From NCBI GenBank assembly GCA_045124495.1, contig JBGVLX010000025.1, positions 1 to 18,798 on the forward strand: DNA of 18,798 bases, read 5' to 3'. Positions 7,007 through 13,878 of the stretch are shown here, piece after piece; the stretch's first letter is position 1, and each line of letters starts with the position of its first letter. This stretch comes from RGIG1668 sp045124495. GTDB lineage: Bacteria > Bacillota > Clostridia > Lachnospirales > Lachnospiraceae. The notes beneath the pieces were generated by a model. It was not told where the DNA came from. It searched no databases and worked only from the letters and a program-made list of their open reading frames with translations. The translations under genes and the position numbers were made by a program.

Positions 7007-8281
7007 ATGAATCAGATAAAAAAAGTGGGAACCCTTACGTTAGGATGTAAGGTTAATCAATATGAAACCGACGCAATAACGGAAATGTTAGAAAATGATG
7101 GATATCAGATGGTGCCCTTTGAAGAGGAGGCGGATGTTTATATTATAAATACCTGTTCTGTTACCAATATGGCAGACAGAAAAAGCATGAAAATGATTCG
7201 AAGAGCAAAAAAAAGAAATCCGGAGGCTGTTATCGTAGCTATGGGATGTTTTGTTCAGGCAAAGGCAGAAGAATTAGAAAATACGGAATGGATTGATATC
7301 CTGATTGGGAATAATAAAAAGAAAGATATCGTCACTGTTTTAAATGAATATTTTGAAACCCATGAAAAAAGGACAGAGGTAGTGGATTTGTTTCATAATA
7401 AGGAATATGAAGAGCTATCCCTAAAAAAACAGGTAGAACATACCAGAGCCTATATTAAAGTGCAGGATGGATGCAATCAGTTCTGTTCGTATTGTATTAT
7501 CCCTTATACCAGAGGAAGAGCAAGAAGTAGAAAAAAAGAACAAATTTTAGAAGAAATTAACAGTCTGGCAAAAGAAGGATATAAAGAAGTTGTGCTAACA
7601 GGAATTCATTTATCCTCTTACGGAAAAGATTTAGAAGATACCTCTTTATTGGACTTAATTAAGGAAGTATCAAAAATAGAAGAAATAAAAAGAATTCGCC
7701 TAGGTTCCTTAGAGCCTAATATTATTACAGAGGAATTTGTAAAAGAATTAAAAGAAGATGGAAAATTCTGTCCACATTTCCATTTATCCCTACAAAGTGG
7801 GTGTAATGAAACCCTAAAGAGAATGAATCGACATTATAAAGCCGAGGATTTTAAAGAAAAGGCGTTACTGCTTCGGAAATATTTTGACAGACCCGCATTG
7901 ACTACCGACGTCATTGTAGGTTTTCCGGGGGAAACAGAAGAAGAATTTGAAGCTACCTATGAATTTTTAAAAGACATTCAGTTTTATGAAATGCACGTAT
8001 TTAAATTTTCTCCAAGAAAAGGAACCAGAGCAGAGAAAATGGAAAATCCCGTACCGGAAGAGGTAAAAAATCAAAGAAGTGCGGTTTTAATTGAACTAGG
8101 AAACAAAAACAAAGAAGAATATGAAAAGTTATTCGAAAATGAAGAAAAAGAGATTTTAATTGAAGAAGAAATAGAAGAAAATGGGGAATCATTCTTTGTA
8201 GGACACACAAAACGATACATTCGTTATCAGGTGCCGAAAAAAAGCGGGATGGCAGTAAATGAGTTCCATTCCTTTTTATAA
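7007..8281 (+). CDS. mtaB: tRNA (N6-threonylcarbamoyladenosine(37)-C2)-methylthiotransferase
   Basis: Radical SAM enzyme that converts t6A37 to ms2t6A37 in ANN-decoding tRNAs. 424 residues. The UPF0004 domain has three cysteines for the auxiliary 4Fe-4S cluster (C14 in LGCKVNQYE, C50 in NTCSVTN, C81 in MGCFVQ). The radical SAM domain has CNQFCSYC (156-163). LGCKVNQYE is typical of MtaB rather than MiaB or RimO. A C-terminal TRAM-like region starts near FVGHTKRYIRYQV but ends with NEFHSFL, about 15-20 residues earlier than I would expect. The start at 7007 is chosen because GGAGG (6997-7001) precedes it; an in-frame ATG at 6995 overlaps that site. It follows rsmE in Bacillus but here is separated from it by three genes. 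Confidence 0.95.
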   Translation: MNQIKKVGTLTLGCKVNQYETDAITEMLENDGYQMVPFEEEADVYIINTCSVTNMADRKSMKMIRRAKKRNPEAVIVAMGCFVQAKAEELENTEWIDILIGNNKKKDIVTVLNEYFETHEKRTEVVDLFHNKEYEELSLKKQVEHTRAYIKVQDGCNQFCSYCIIPYTRGRARSRKKEQILEEINSLAKEGYKEVVLTGIHLSSYGKDLEDTSLLDLIKEVSKIEEIKRIRLGSLEPNIITEEFVKELKEDGKFCPHFHLSLQSGCNETLKRMNRHYKAEDFKEKALLLRKYFDRPALTTDVIVGFPGETEEEFEATYEFLKDIQFYEMHVFKFSPRKGTRAEKMENPVPEEVKNQRSAVLIELGNKNKEEYEKLFENEEKEILIEEEIEENGESFFVGHTKRYIRYQVPKKSGMAVNEFHSFL

Positions 8282-8375
8282 TCTTTAACAAGTACTGTTT
8301 GTACGCTTACTGTGCAACTATGAATAGTAGCGAATTTTGGATTGCATTAACACAAACATTCTTTCTAAAAAAGTA

Positions 8376-8404
8376 TTGAAAAAATTTACAATATATATTA
8401 TCAT
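8376..8404 (+). promoter_or_regulatory. Sigma-A-type promoter for the ireB-trhP run
   Basis: TTGAAA (8376-8381), a 17-base spacer and TATCAT (8399-8404): 5 of 6 matches at each hexamer. Transcription should begin near 8411, about 40 bases before the ireB ATG. The 170-base gap after mtaB otherwise holds no gene that I can support. Confidence 0.75.
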
Positions 8405-8451
8405 AATTTTTAAGTGTGATAGTACGTGAATAAGTGAATAAGGAGAAAAGA

Positions 8452-8709
8452 ATGGAAAATAATAATACCCAGTTTTTTAAAGTTGTAAAAGATCAGGAAC
8501 CGGAAGTAATGGAGATTTTGGATAATGTTTATCTGGCACTTACTGAGAAAGGTTATAATCCGGTATCCCAGATTGTAGGCTATATTATGTCTGGTGATCC
8601 GACATTTATTACCAGTCATAAGAATGCACGCAGTCTTATCATGAAGGCAGAACGGGATGAATTGATTGAAGCACTTTTAGAAAATTACATTAATACGAAA
8701 TTTAAATAA
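8452..8709 (+). CDS. ireB: IreB family regulatory phosphoprotein (UPF0297, YrzL)
   Basis: Small cytoplasmic protein of 85 residues. In Enterococcus faecalis IreB is a substrate of the PASTA kinase IreK and affects cephalosporin resistance; in other Firmicutes the function is less clear. The family core is intact: EIL-DNVYLALTEKGYNPVSQI (23-44), GYIMSGDPTFITSHKNAR (48-65) and a C-terminal helix. The N-terminal region, where the phosphorylated threonines lie in Enterococcus, has one threonine here (T6). The ATG at 8452 has AAGGAG (8440-8445) 6 bases upstream; an in-frame GTG at 8434 overlaps it and is rejected. It begins the conserved yrzL-yrrK-yrzB block. Confidence 0.93.
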   Translation: MENNNTQFFKVVKDQEPEVMEILDNVYLALTEKGYNPVSQIVGYIMSGDPTFITSHKNARSLIMKAERDELIEALLENYINTKFK

Positions 8710-8732
8710 ACAGAAGATAAAAGGAAAAGTAT

Positions 8733-9158
8733 ATGCGAATCATAGGTTTGGATTTTGGAACGAAAACAGTTGGAGTAGCCCTTAGCGATGAACTTAAAAT
8801 GACTGCCCAGGCATTGGAAACTATCACTCGGAAATCAGAAAATAAACTTAGACAGACCTTGGCAAGAATTGAAGAAATCATTGAAGAATATCAGGTTGAA
8901 AAGATTGTGTTAGGCTACCCGAAAAATATGAATAATACCATTGGAGAACGTGCGGTTGCAGTAGAAGATTTTAAAGAATCTTTGGAAAGACGGACCGGAC
9001 TCGAAGTTGTATTATGGGATGAAAGGCTTTCCACAGTGGAAGCAGAAAAAGTTTTAATGGCACAGGGTGTAAGAAGAGAACACCGGAAAGAACATGTGGA
9101 TCAGATTGCAGCTGCCATTATTTTAAGTGGCTATTTGGATTCATTGAATGCACAATAA
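8733..9158 (+). CDS. ruvX: Putative pre-16S rRNA nuclease / RuvX (YqgF family)
   Basis: RNase H-like resolvase-fold nuclease. In E. coli YqgF is needed to mature the 5' end of 16S rRNA; the older name reflects similarity to Holliday junction resolvases. 141 residues, full length. The acidic active-site residues are present: D7 in GLDFGTKTVG (5-14), the DERLST motif (96-101), and D123 in VDQIAAAIIL. The gene is 23 bases after ireB and 15 bases before the DUF1292 gene, with an AAAGGA binding site. The operon matches yrzL-yrrK-yrzB of Bacillus. Confidence 0.95.
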   Translation: MRIIGLDFGTKTVGVALSDELKMTAQALETITRKSENKLRQTLARIEEIIEEYQVEKIVLGYPKNMNNTIGERAVAVEDFKESLERRTGLEVVLWDERLSTVEAEKVLMAQGVRREHRKEHVDQIAAAIILSGYLDSLNAQ

Positions 9159-9173
9159 GGAGAACAGATAAAA

Positions 9174-9425
9174 ATGTCAGAAAATAAGATATCGTTTTTA
9201 GCTGAAAATGGAGAAAAAGTTGAATTTGAAATATTAGAACAGACAAAGCTAAATGGTAATGAATACTTACTTGTATCAGATCAGGAAGACGAAGAAGCTT
9301 ATATTATGCAGAAAATAAAAGAAGAAGGGACGGAAGAATACTATGAGTTTGTAGAAGATGACGCAGTATTACATGCCCTTTCTAAAGTGTTTGAAGAATT
9401 GTTAGAAGATGTAGAAATAATATAG
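9174..9425 (+). CDS. DUF1292 domain protein (YrzB family)
   Basis: 83-residue acidic protein of unknown function. The family pattern is seen in KISFLAENGEKVEFEILEQ followed by a beta strand with YLLV and a second with EAYIMQKI, and it ends in an acidic helix (KVFEELLEDVE). No catalytic motif or membrane segment is evident. The neighbours are the useful information: ireB-ruvX-DUF1292 is a conserved triplet in Firmicutes. A 15-base gap after ruvX indicates co-transcription. RNase J starts 14 bases later. Confidence 0.9.
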   Translation: MSENKISFLAENGEKVEFEILEQTKLNGNEYLLVSDQEDEEAYIMQKIKEEGTEEYYEFVEDDAVLHALSKVFEELLEDVEII

Positions 9426-9439
9426 GAGGAAAAAATAAA

Positions 9440-11104
9440 TTGAAATCAGAAAATAATAAAGGAGTAAAAATCATTCCTTTGGGCGGACTGGAACAGATAG
9501 GAATGAACATTACAGCATTTGAGTACGAAGATAGCATTATTGTTGTGGATTGTGGGTTATCCTTTCCGGATGATGAGATGTTAGGAATTGACCTGGTAAT
9601 TCCCGATGTTACGTATCTAAAGGAAAATGCTTCAAAGGTTAAGGGACTTGTTATTACTCATGGTCATGAAGACCATATTGGAGCCATACCTTATGTGCTA
9701 AAGGAATTAAATATACCGATTTACGCCACGAAATTAACTATGGGCATCATTGAACATAAGTTAAAAGAGCATAACCTGATGCGAAGCACCAAGACGAAAG
9801 TGGTAAGATATGGGCAGTCCATTAATTTAGGCTGTTTCCGTATTGAATTTATCCGCGTAAATCACAGCATTGCCGATGCATCGGCTTTGGCGATTTATAC
9901 ACCGGCAGGTGTGATTGTGCATACCGGTGATTTTAAAATCGATTACACTCCGGTATTTGGAGAAGTTACAGATTTACAACGCTTCGCTGAACTTGGGAAA
10001 AAGGGTGTTCTGGCCTTAATGGCAGATAGTACCAATGTAGAACGTCCCGGCTTTACCATGTCAGAAAGGACAGTAGGAAAAACCATTGACGGATTGTTTG
10101 CAGAAAATAAAGAAAACCGGATTATTGTAGCGACTTTTGCTTCTAACGTAGACAGAGTACAACAGATTATAAATTCTGCTGTAAAATATGGACGAAAAGT
10201 AGTGATTGAAGGAAGAAGTATGGTGAATATTATCACCACAGCCCAGGAATTAGGATACATTAACATTCCGGATAACACTTTGATTGATATTGAACAGATC
10301 AAGAATTATACCAATGATAAAATTGTTTTAATAACCACCGGAAGCCAGGGAGAAACTATGGCAGCTTTATCCAGAATGGCAGCTTCCGTTCATAAGAAAA
10401 TATCCATCGTGCCGGGAGATACCGTAATTTTCAGTTCCCATCCGATTCCGGGAAATGAAAAAGCAGTATCGAAGGTAATCAATGAACTGGTACGAAAAGG
10501 GGCTAATGTAGTATTCCAGGATACCCACGTATCCGGTCATGCCTGTCAGGAAGAAATTAAGCTGATTTATGCACTGACCAAACCGATGTATGCCATTCCG
10601 GTGCATGGTGAATTCAGACATTTAAAGACCCATGCAAAGCTAGCCATGGATATGGGTGTGGAAAAAGATAATGTATTAATTTTATCTTCCGGAGAAGTAT
10701 TAGAATTATCAAAGGAAAGTGCGAAGGTTGTTGGAAATGTACCTTGTCAGGGCATCCTGGTAGATGGATTAGGTGTTGGGGATGTAGGAAATATTGTATT
10801 AAGAGACAGACAACATTTATCCCAGAATGGACTTTTGATTGTAGTAGTAACCTTAGAAAAATATAGCAATCAGTTAATTGCAGGGCCGGACATTGTATCG
10901 AGAGGTTTTGTATATGTCAGAGAATCAGAAACTTTAATGGATGATGCAAAGATGGTGGTACAAGACGCTTTAGATGAATGCTTAAGGAAGAATATTACGG
11001 ACTGGGGAAGAATAAAAACAGCAATCAAAGATTCCTTAGGAGAATTTTTGTGGAAGAGAACTAAGAGAAACCCTATGATTCTTCCAATTATTACAGAAGT
11101 ATAA
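9440..11104 (+). CDS. rnj: Ribonuclease J
   Basis: Metallo-beta-lactamase/beta-CASP ribonuclease with 5'-3' exonuclease and endonuclease activity, central to mRNA turnover and rRNA maturation in Firmicutes. 554 residues, the normal length. The zinc motif HGHEDH is at 74-79. Further motifs are VNHSIADA with a histidine, HTGDFKID with an Asp ligand, MADSTNVERPGFT, the beta-CASP region with TTGSQGE, and the C-terminal histidine motif IPVHGEFRHLKTHA. The start codon is TTG at 9440, with AGGAGG (9424-9429) 10 bases upstream; there is no suitable ATG before the conserved core, so TTG is well supported. Whether the genome has a second RNase J cannot be seen. The gene is inserted in the ireB-ruvX-yrzB…trmR neighbourhood. 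Confidence 0.97.
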   Translation: MKSENNKGVKIIPLGGLEQIGMNITAFEYEDSIIVVDCGLSFPDDEMLGIDLVIPDVTYLKENASKVKGLVITHGHEDHIGAIPYVLKELNIPIYATKLTMGIIEHKLKEHNLMRSTKTKVVRYGQSINLGCFRIEFIRVNHSIADASALAIYTPAGVIVHTGDFKIDYTPVFGEVTDLQRFAELGKKGVLALMADSTNVERPGFTMSERTVGKTIDGLFAENKENRIIVATFASNVDRVQQIINSAVKYGRKVVIEGRSMVNIITTAQELGYINIPDNTLIDIEQIKNYTNDKIVLITTGSQGETMAALSRMAASVHKKISIVPGDTVIFSSHPIPGNEKAVSKVINELVRKGANVVFQDTHVSGHACQEEIKLIYALTKPMYAIPVHGEFRHLKTHAKLAMDMGVEKDNVLILSSGEVLELSKESAKVVGNVPCQGILVDGLGVGDVGNIVLRDRQHLSQNGLLIVVVTLEKYSNQLIAGPDIVSRGFVYVRESETLMDDAKMVVQDALDECLRKNITDWGRIKTAIKDSLGEFLWKRTKRNPMILPIITEV

Positions 11105-11119
11105 AAAGAGGTGTAATCG

Positions 11120-11464
11120 GTGAAAGATATTGTATTTCAAACCAAAGAATTAGCGAAAGCGATTAAAAAAAGTAACGAATACAACCAATATCAAAGAATC
11201 CGCCAGAATTTAAAAAAAGACATGGAATTATTTGACCGGGTTCAGGAACTTAGAAAACGTAACTTTGAGTTACAAAGCCGCACGGATGTGGGAAATATGT
11301 TTGAAGAAATTGAACGTTTGAATTCAGAATTCAGCGCCATTATGAAAATGCCTGTGGTAAATGAATTTTTGATGGCAGAACAGCGTTTGTGTAAGATGAT
11401 GCAGGAAGTGTATTCCTCCTTATCAGATGGACTGGATTTCGAATTAGGTTTTTTGGAAAAGTAG
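11120..11464 (+). CDS. YlbF/YmcA family protein
   Basis: 114 residues, all-helical, with the Com_YlbF pattern (FQTKELAKAIKKSNEYNQYQ… near the N-terminus, MPVVNEFLMAEQRLCKMM near the C-terminus). In Bacillus subtilis YlbF and YmcA form a complex with YaaT that steers RNase Y and affects competence, sporulation and biofilms. That the present protein modulates RNA decay is inferred from family and from its position 15 bases after RNase J. The start is GTG at 11120 with an AAGAGG site just upstream; no ATG fits. I cannot say whether it is the YlbF or the YmcA counterpart. Confidence 0.85.
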   Translation: MKDIVFQTKELAKAIKKSNEYNQYQRIRQNLKKDMELFDRVQELRKRNFELQSRTDVGNMFEEIERLNSEFSAIMKMPVVNEFLMAEQRLCKMMQEVYSSLSDGLDFELGFLEK

Positions 11465-11474
11465 GTGGAGAAAG

Positions 11475-11888
11475 ATGGCACAAAAGGCCACAAAGAAAAA
11501 AAAGAAAAGCAGCAGGCAGAAGAATAAACAGTTATATCATGTACTGCAATTTAGCATAGGCTTTGGTATTAATGTAATTATAGTAATTCTTTTAATGCAG
11601 GCATTTAATTTTTCTTATAATTTCAGCTATGATGTGTTTTCTAATACGGTGTATAATGCAAAGGATGACAGGGAGATAGTAGTTACCGTAGGTGCAGGAA
11701 GTTCAAGTATGGAAATAGCATCTTTGTTGGAGGAAAAAGGTGTGGTGGAGAGTAAATACGTAGCTTTTGTCAGATCTAAGATTACCAAAGCCACAGTCAT
11801 ACCGGGCACCTACGTATTAAAACCATCCATGACGTTAGATGAGATATATACCATTTTAAGCAATGCGGAGCAAGAGGAGGAAACATGA
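11475..11888 (+). CDS. Membrane protein resembling only the N-terminal part of MltG (YceG-like, no catalytic domain)
   Basis: 137 residues. A lysine-rich cytoplasmic start (KATKKKKKSSRQKNK) is followed by one membrane segment (about 23-45) and an extracytoplasmic domain. That domain (68-132, VTVGAGSSSMEIASLLEEKGV…PGTYVLKPSMTLDEIYTIL) looks like the LysM-like domain that precedes the lytic transglycosylase domain of MltG. The catalytic YceG domain is entirely absent: the ORF stops after the first domain and overlaps trmR by four bases (ATGA), so the short form appears normal rather than a fresh truncation. In Bacillus the same slot holds yrrL, a full MltG relative. Possible roles are a scaffold or peptidoglycan-binding regulator (inference). 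Confidence 0.75.
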   Translation: MAQKATKKKKKSSRQKNKQLYHVLQFSIGFGINVIIVILLMQAFNFSYNFSYDVFSNTVYNAKDDREIVVTVGAGSSSMEIASLLEEKGVVESKYVAFVRSKITKATVIPGTYVLKPSMTLDEIYTILSNAEQEEET

Positions 11889-12526
11889 TTACGAATCCTT
11901 CCATTACAGAATACATTAATTCTTTGAATCTGCCGGAAGATCCTTTGTTATATGAGATAGAAAAAGAAGCAAGAAAGCAAGAAGTTCCCATTATCCGGAC
12001 AGAAATGAAAAATCTGATAAAAGTTTTGTTGCAGATAAAGAAACCGGAGAAAATATTAGAAGTTGGAACTGCAGTGGGTTTTTCTGCCCTCTTTATGAGC
12101 AGATATTTAGAGCCGGGAGCAGCCATTACTACCATAGAACGCTATGAACCCCGCATTGAGAAGGCAAAAGAGAATTTCAAAAAAGCAGATGAAAAACAAT
12201 GCATTACTCTTTTAGAAGGGGATGCCATGGAAATACTAAAAAATCTGGAAGAGACTTATGATTTTATATTTATGGATGCTGCAAAAGGCCAGTATATTCA
12301 TTTTCTTCCGGATATCTTAAGACTTTTGAAAAAAGGCGGACTGCTTGTTTCAGATAATGCCCTGCAAGAGGGAGAATTAGTAAAATCAAGGTATGCAGTG
12401 ACCAGAAGAAACAGAACCATTCATAGCCGAATGAGAGAATATCTTTATACCATTACCCATATGGAAGAATTATCCACAGTAATTTTGCCTTTGGGAGATG
12501 GTGTAACCGTTAGTTACAGGTTGTAA
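11885..12526 (+). CDS. trmR: tRNA 5-hydroxyuridine methyltransferase (TrmR, YrrM-like)
   Basis: SAM-dependent O-methyltransferase, 213 residues. In Bacillus subtilis TrmR turns ho5U34 into mo5U34 in tRNAs that read four-codon boxes. A helical N-terminus is followed by a class I fold with ILEVGTAVGFSALFMS (57-72, SAM motif I), TTIERYEP with the acidic ribose ligand (82-89), EGDAMEIL (111-118), FIFMDAAKGQYIHF (127-140, metal-binding Asp) and VSDNALQEGEL (155-165). It overlaps the preceding gene by four bases, with GAGGAGG just before, a sign of coupled translation. The next gene is the U32 hydroxylase-type gene that makes the substrate modification, which supports TrmR over a small-molecule O-methyltransferase. 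Confidence 0.9.
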   Translation: MITNPSITEYINSLNLPEDPLLYEIEKEARKQEVPIIRTEMKNLIKVLLQIKKPEKILEVGTAVGFSALFMSRYLEPGAAITTIERYEPRIEKAKENFKKADEKQCITLLEGDAMEILKNLEETYDFIFMDAAKGQYIHFLPDILRLLKKGGLLVSDNALQEGELVKSRYAVTRRNRTIHSRMREYLYTITHMEELSTVILPLGDGVTVSYRL

Positions 12527-12527
12527 A

Positions 12528-12553
12528 AAGGCAGTCAGATAGTGGACTGCCTT
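12528..12553. other. Hairpin between trmR and trhP
   Basis: A perfect 9-base stem, AAGGCAGTC (12528-12536) with GACTGCCTT (12545-12553), with an 8-base loop, lies right after the trmR stop. On the + strand it is followed by AAAAAAA, not T, so it should not terminate the operon. On the - strand it is followed by a T-run and would act as a terminator against antisense transcripts. It may also stabilise or process the mRNA. Confidence 0.6.
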
Positions 12554-12592
12554 AAAAAAACGAAAAACGAAATGAGAAAGGTGGAACCGGGT

Positions 12593-13816
12593 ATGCGAAA
12601 GCCGGAATTATTAATACCTGCCGGAAGTTTGGAAGTGCTAAAGACAGCGGTGCTTTATGGAGCAGATGCTGTTTATATTGGAGGAGAAATGTTTGGACTT
12701 CGTGCTAAGGCGAAAAACTTCTCGAAAGAAGATATGAAGAAAGGTTTGGAATTTGCCCATGAACACGATGTGAAAGTCTATGTTACCGCGAACATAGTAG
12801 CTCACAACGAAGATTTGGAAGAAGTCCGGCAATATATGAAGGAATTAAAGGAAATCAAACCGGATGCACTGATTATTTCAGATCCGGCGATTTTTACCAT
12901 TGCAAAAGAAGAAGTTCCTGAAATTGACATTCATATCAGTACTCAGGCGAACAATACCAATTATGGTACTTATCTGTTCTGGCATCGACTTGGTGCTACC
13001 AGGGTTGTAAGTGCCAGGGAATTATCACTAAAAGAAATCAAGGAAATCAGAAAACACATTCCGGATGAATTAGAAATAGAATCTTTTATTCACGGTGCTA
13101 TGTGTATCTCCTATTCAGGAAGATGCCTTTTAAGTAATTATTTTACCGGAAGAGATGCAAACAGGGGAGCATGCACACATCCTTGCAGATGGAAGTATGC
13201 AGTTATGGAAGAAAGCCGTCCGGGAGAATATCTTCCGGTAGAAGAGAATGAAAGAGGAACTTATATCTTTAATTCAAAGGATTTGTGCATGATTGAATAT
13301 ATACCGGAAATCATCGATGCAGGCATTGATAGCCTGAAAATAGAAGGAAGAATGAAAACAGCCCTTTATGTAGCTACGGTTGCAAGAACTTATCGGAAGG
13401 CCATTGATGATTTCTTTGTCAGTGAAGAATGCTACCGCTCAAATATGGAGTATTACAAAGAAGAAATTTCAAAATGTACCTATCGTCAGTTCACCACAGG
13501 TTTTTATTTTCAAAAACCCGATGAAAATACACAGATTTATGATTCTAATACCTATGTAAAAGAATATACTTATATAGGAATGGTAGAAGATTATAAAGAC
13601 GGAAAGTTAAAACTAACCCAAAGAAATAAGTTTTCTGTCGGCGAAGTGATAGAAGTAATGAATCCAGATGGAAGTAACGAATTTCTTACCGTACACTCAA
13701 TAGAAGATGAGGAAGGAAAAACAATGGAAAGTGCACCCCATCCAAAACAGGTGATATGGGTGGATGTAAAAAAAGAACTTCCGAAGGGATATATTTTACG
13801 TCGAAAAGAAGAGTAG
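12593..13816 (+). CDS. trhP: U32 family tRNA hydroxylation protein TrhP (YrrN/YrrO, YegQ-like)
   Basis: 407 residues. TrhP proteins use prephenate as a factor to make 5-hydroxyuridine at tRNA position 34, the step before TrmR. The N-terminal TIM-barrel has KPELLIPAGSLEVLKTAVLYGADAVYIG features, and the U32 signature ESFIHGAMCISYSGRC is at 163-178. Cysteines C171, C178, C194 and C232 have nearly the spacing known for 4Fe-4S ligands in this family (C198 is an additional one). The C-terminal beta domain ends near YILRRKEE. The ATG at 12593 has AAAGGTGG (12578-12585) 7-8 bases upstream; the earlier GTG at 12542 lies in the hairpin and the ATG at 12572 has no binding site. Bacillus uses two such proteins; only one is seen here. 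Confidence 0.92.
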   Translation: MRKPELLIPAGSLEVLKTAVLYGADAVYIGGEMFGLRAKAKNFSKEDMKKGLEFAHEHDVKVYVTANIVAHNEDLEEVRQYMKELKEIKPDALIISDPAIFTIAKEEVPEIDIHISTQANNTNYGTYLFWHRLGATRVVSARELSLKEIKEIRKHIPDELEIESFIHGAMCISYSGRCLLSNYFTGRDANRGACTHPCRWKYAVMEESRPGEYLPVEENERGTYIFNSKDLCMIEYIPEIIDAGIDSLKIEGRMKTALYVATVARTYRKAIDDFFVSEECYRSNMEYYKEEISKCTYRQFTTGFYFQKPDENTQIYDSNTYVKEYTYIGMVEDYKDGKLKLTQRNKFSVGEVIEVMNPDGSNEFLTVHSIEDEEGKTMESAPHPKQVIWVDVKKELPKGYILRRKEE

Positions 13817-13823
13817 GAAAGGC

Positions 13824-13851
13824 ACTTTTTTCTTAAAAGTTTCATAGAATA
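13824..13851 (+). promoter_or_regulatory. Sigma-K/sigma-E-like promoter of the sigK-like gene
   Basis: The -10 region CATAGAATA (13843-13851) fits the sigma-K consensus CATAnnnTA and differs little from the sigma-E -10 (CATACAnT). A -35 core AC (13824-13825) lies 17 bases upstream, the spacing expected for sigma-K. The predicted start near 13858 is just ahead of the binding site. A sigma-A reading is possible (TATAGT at 13850-13855) but has no good -35. Confidence 0.5.
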
Positions 13852-13878
13852 TAGTAAAGATGTTAAGAGGTGCTTTTT

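Noticed and set aside
8304..8332. Weak hairpin after mtaB (CGCTTACT with AGTAGCG) as a terminator
   Set aside because: Seven pairs with a bulge, a 14-base loop and a poor T-tail (AATTTTGG); not enough to call.
8320..8379. 19-codon ORF (starts MNSSEF) between mtaB and ireB
   Set aside because: No ribosome binding site, and it runs into the -35 of the ireB promoter.
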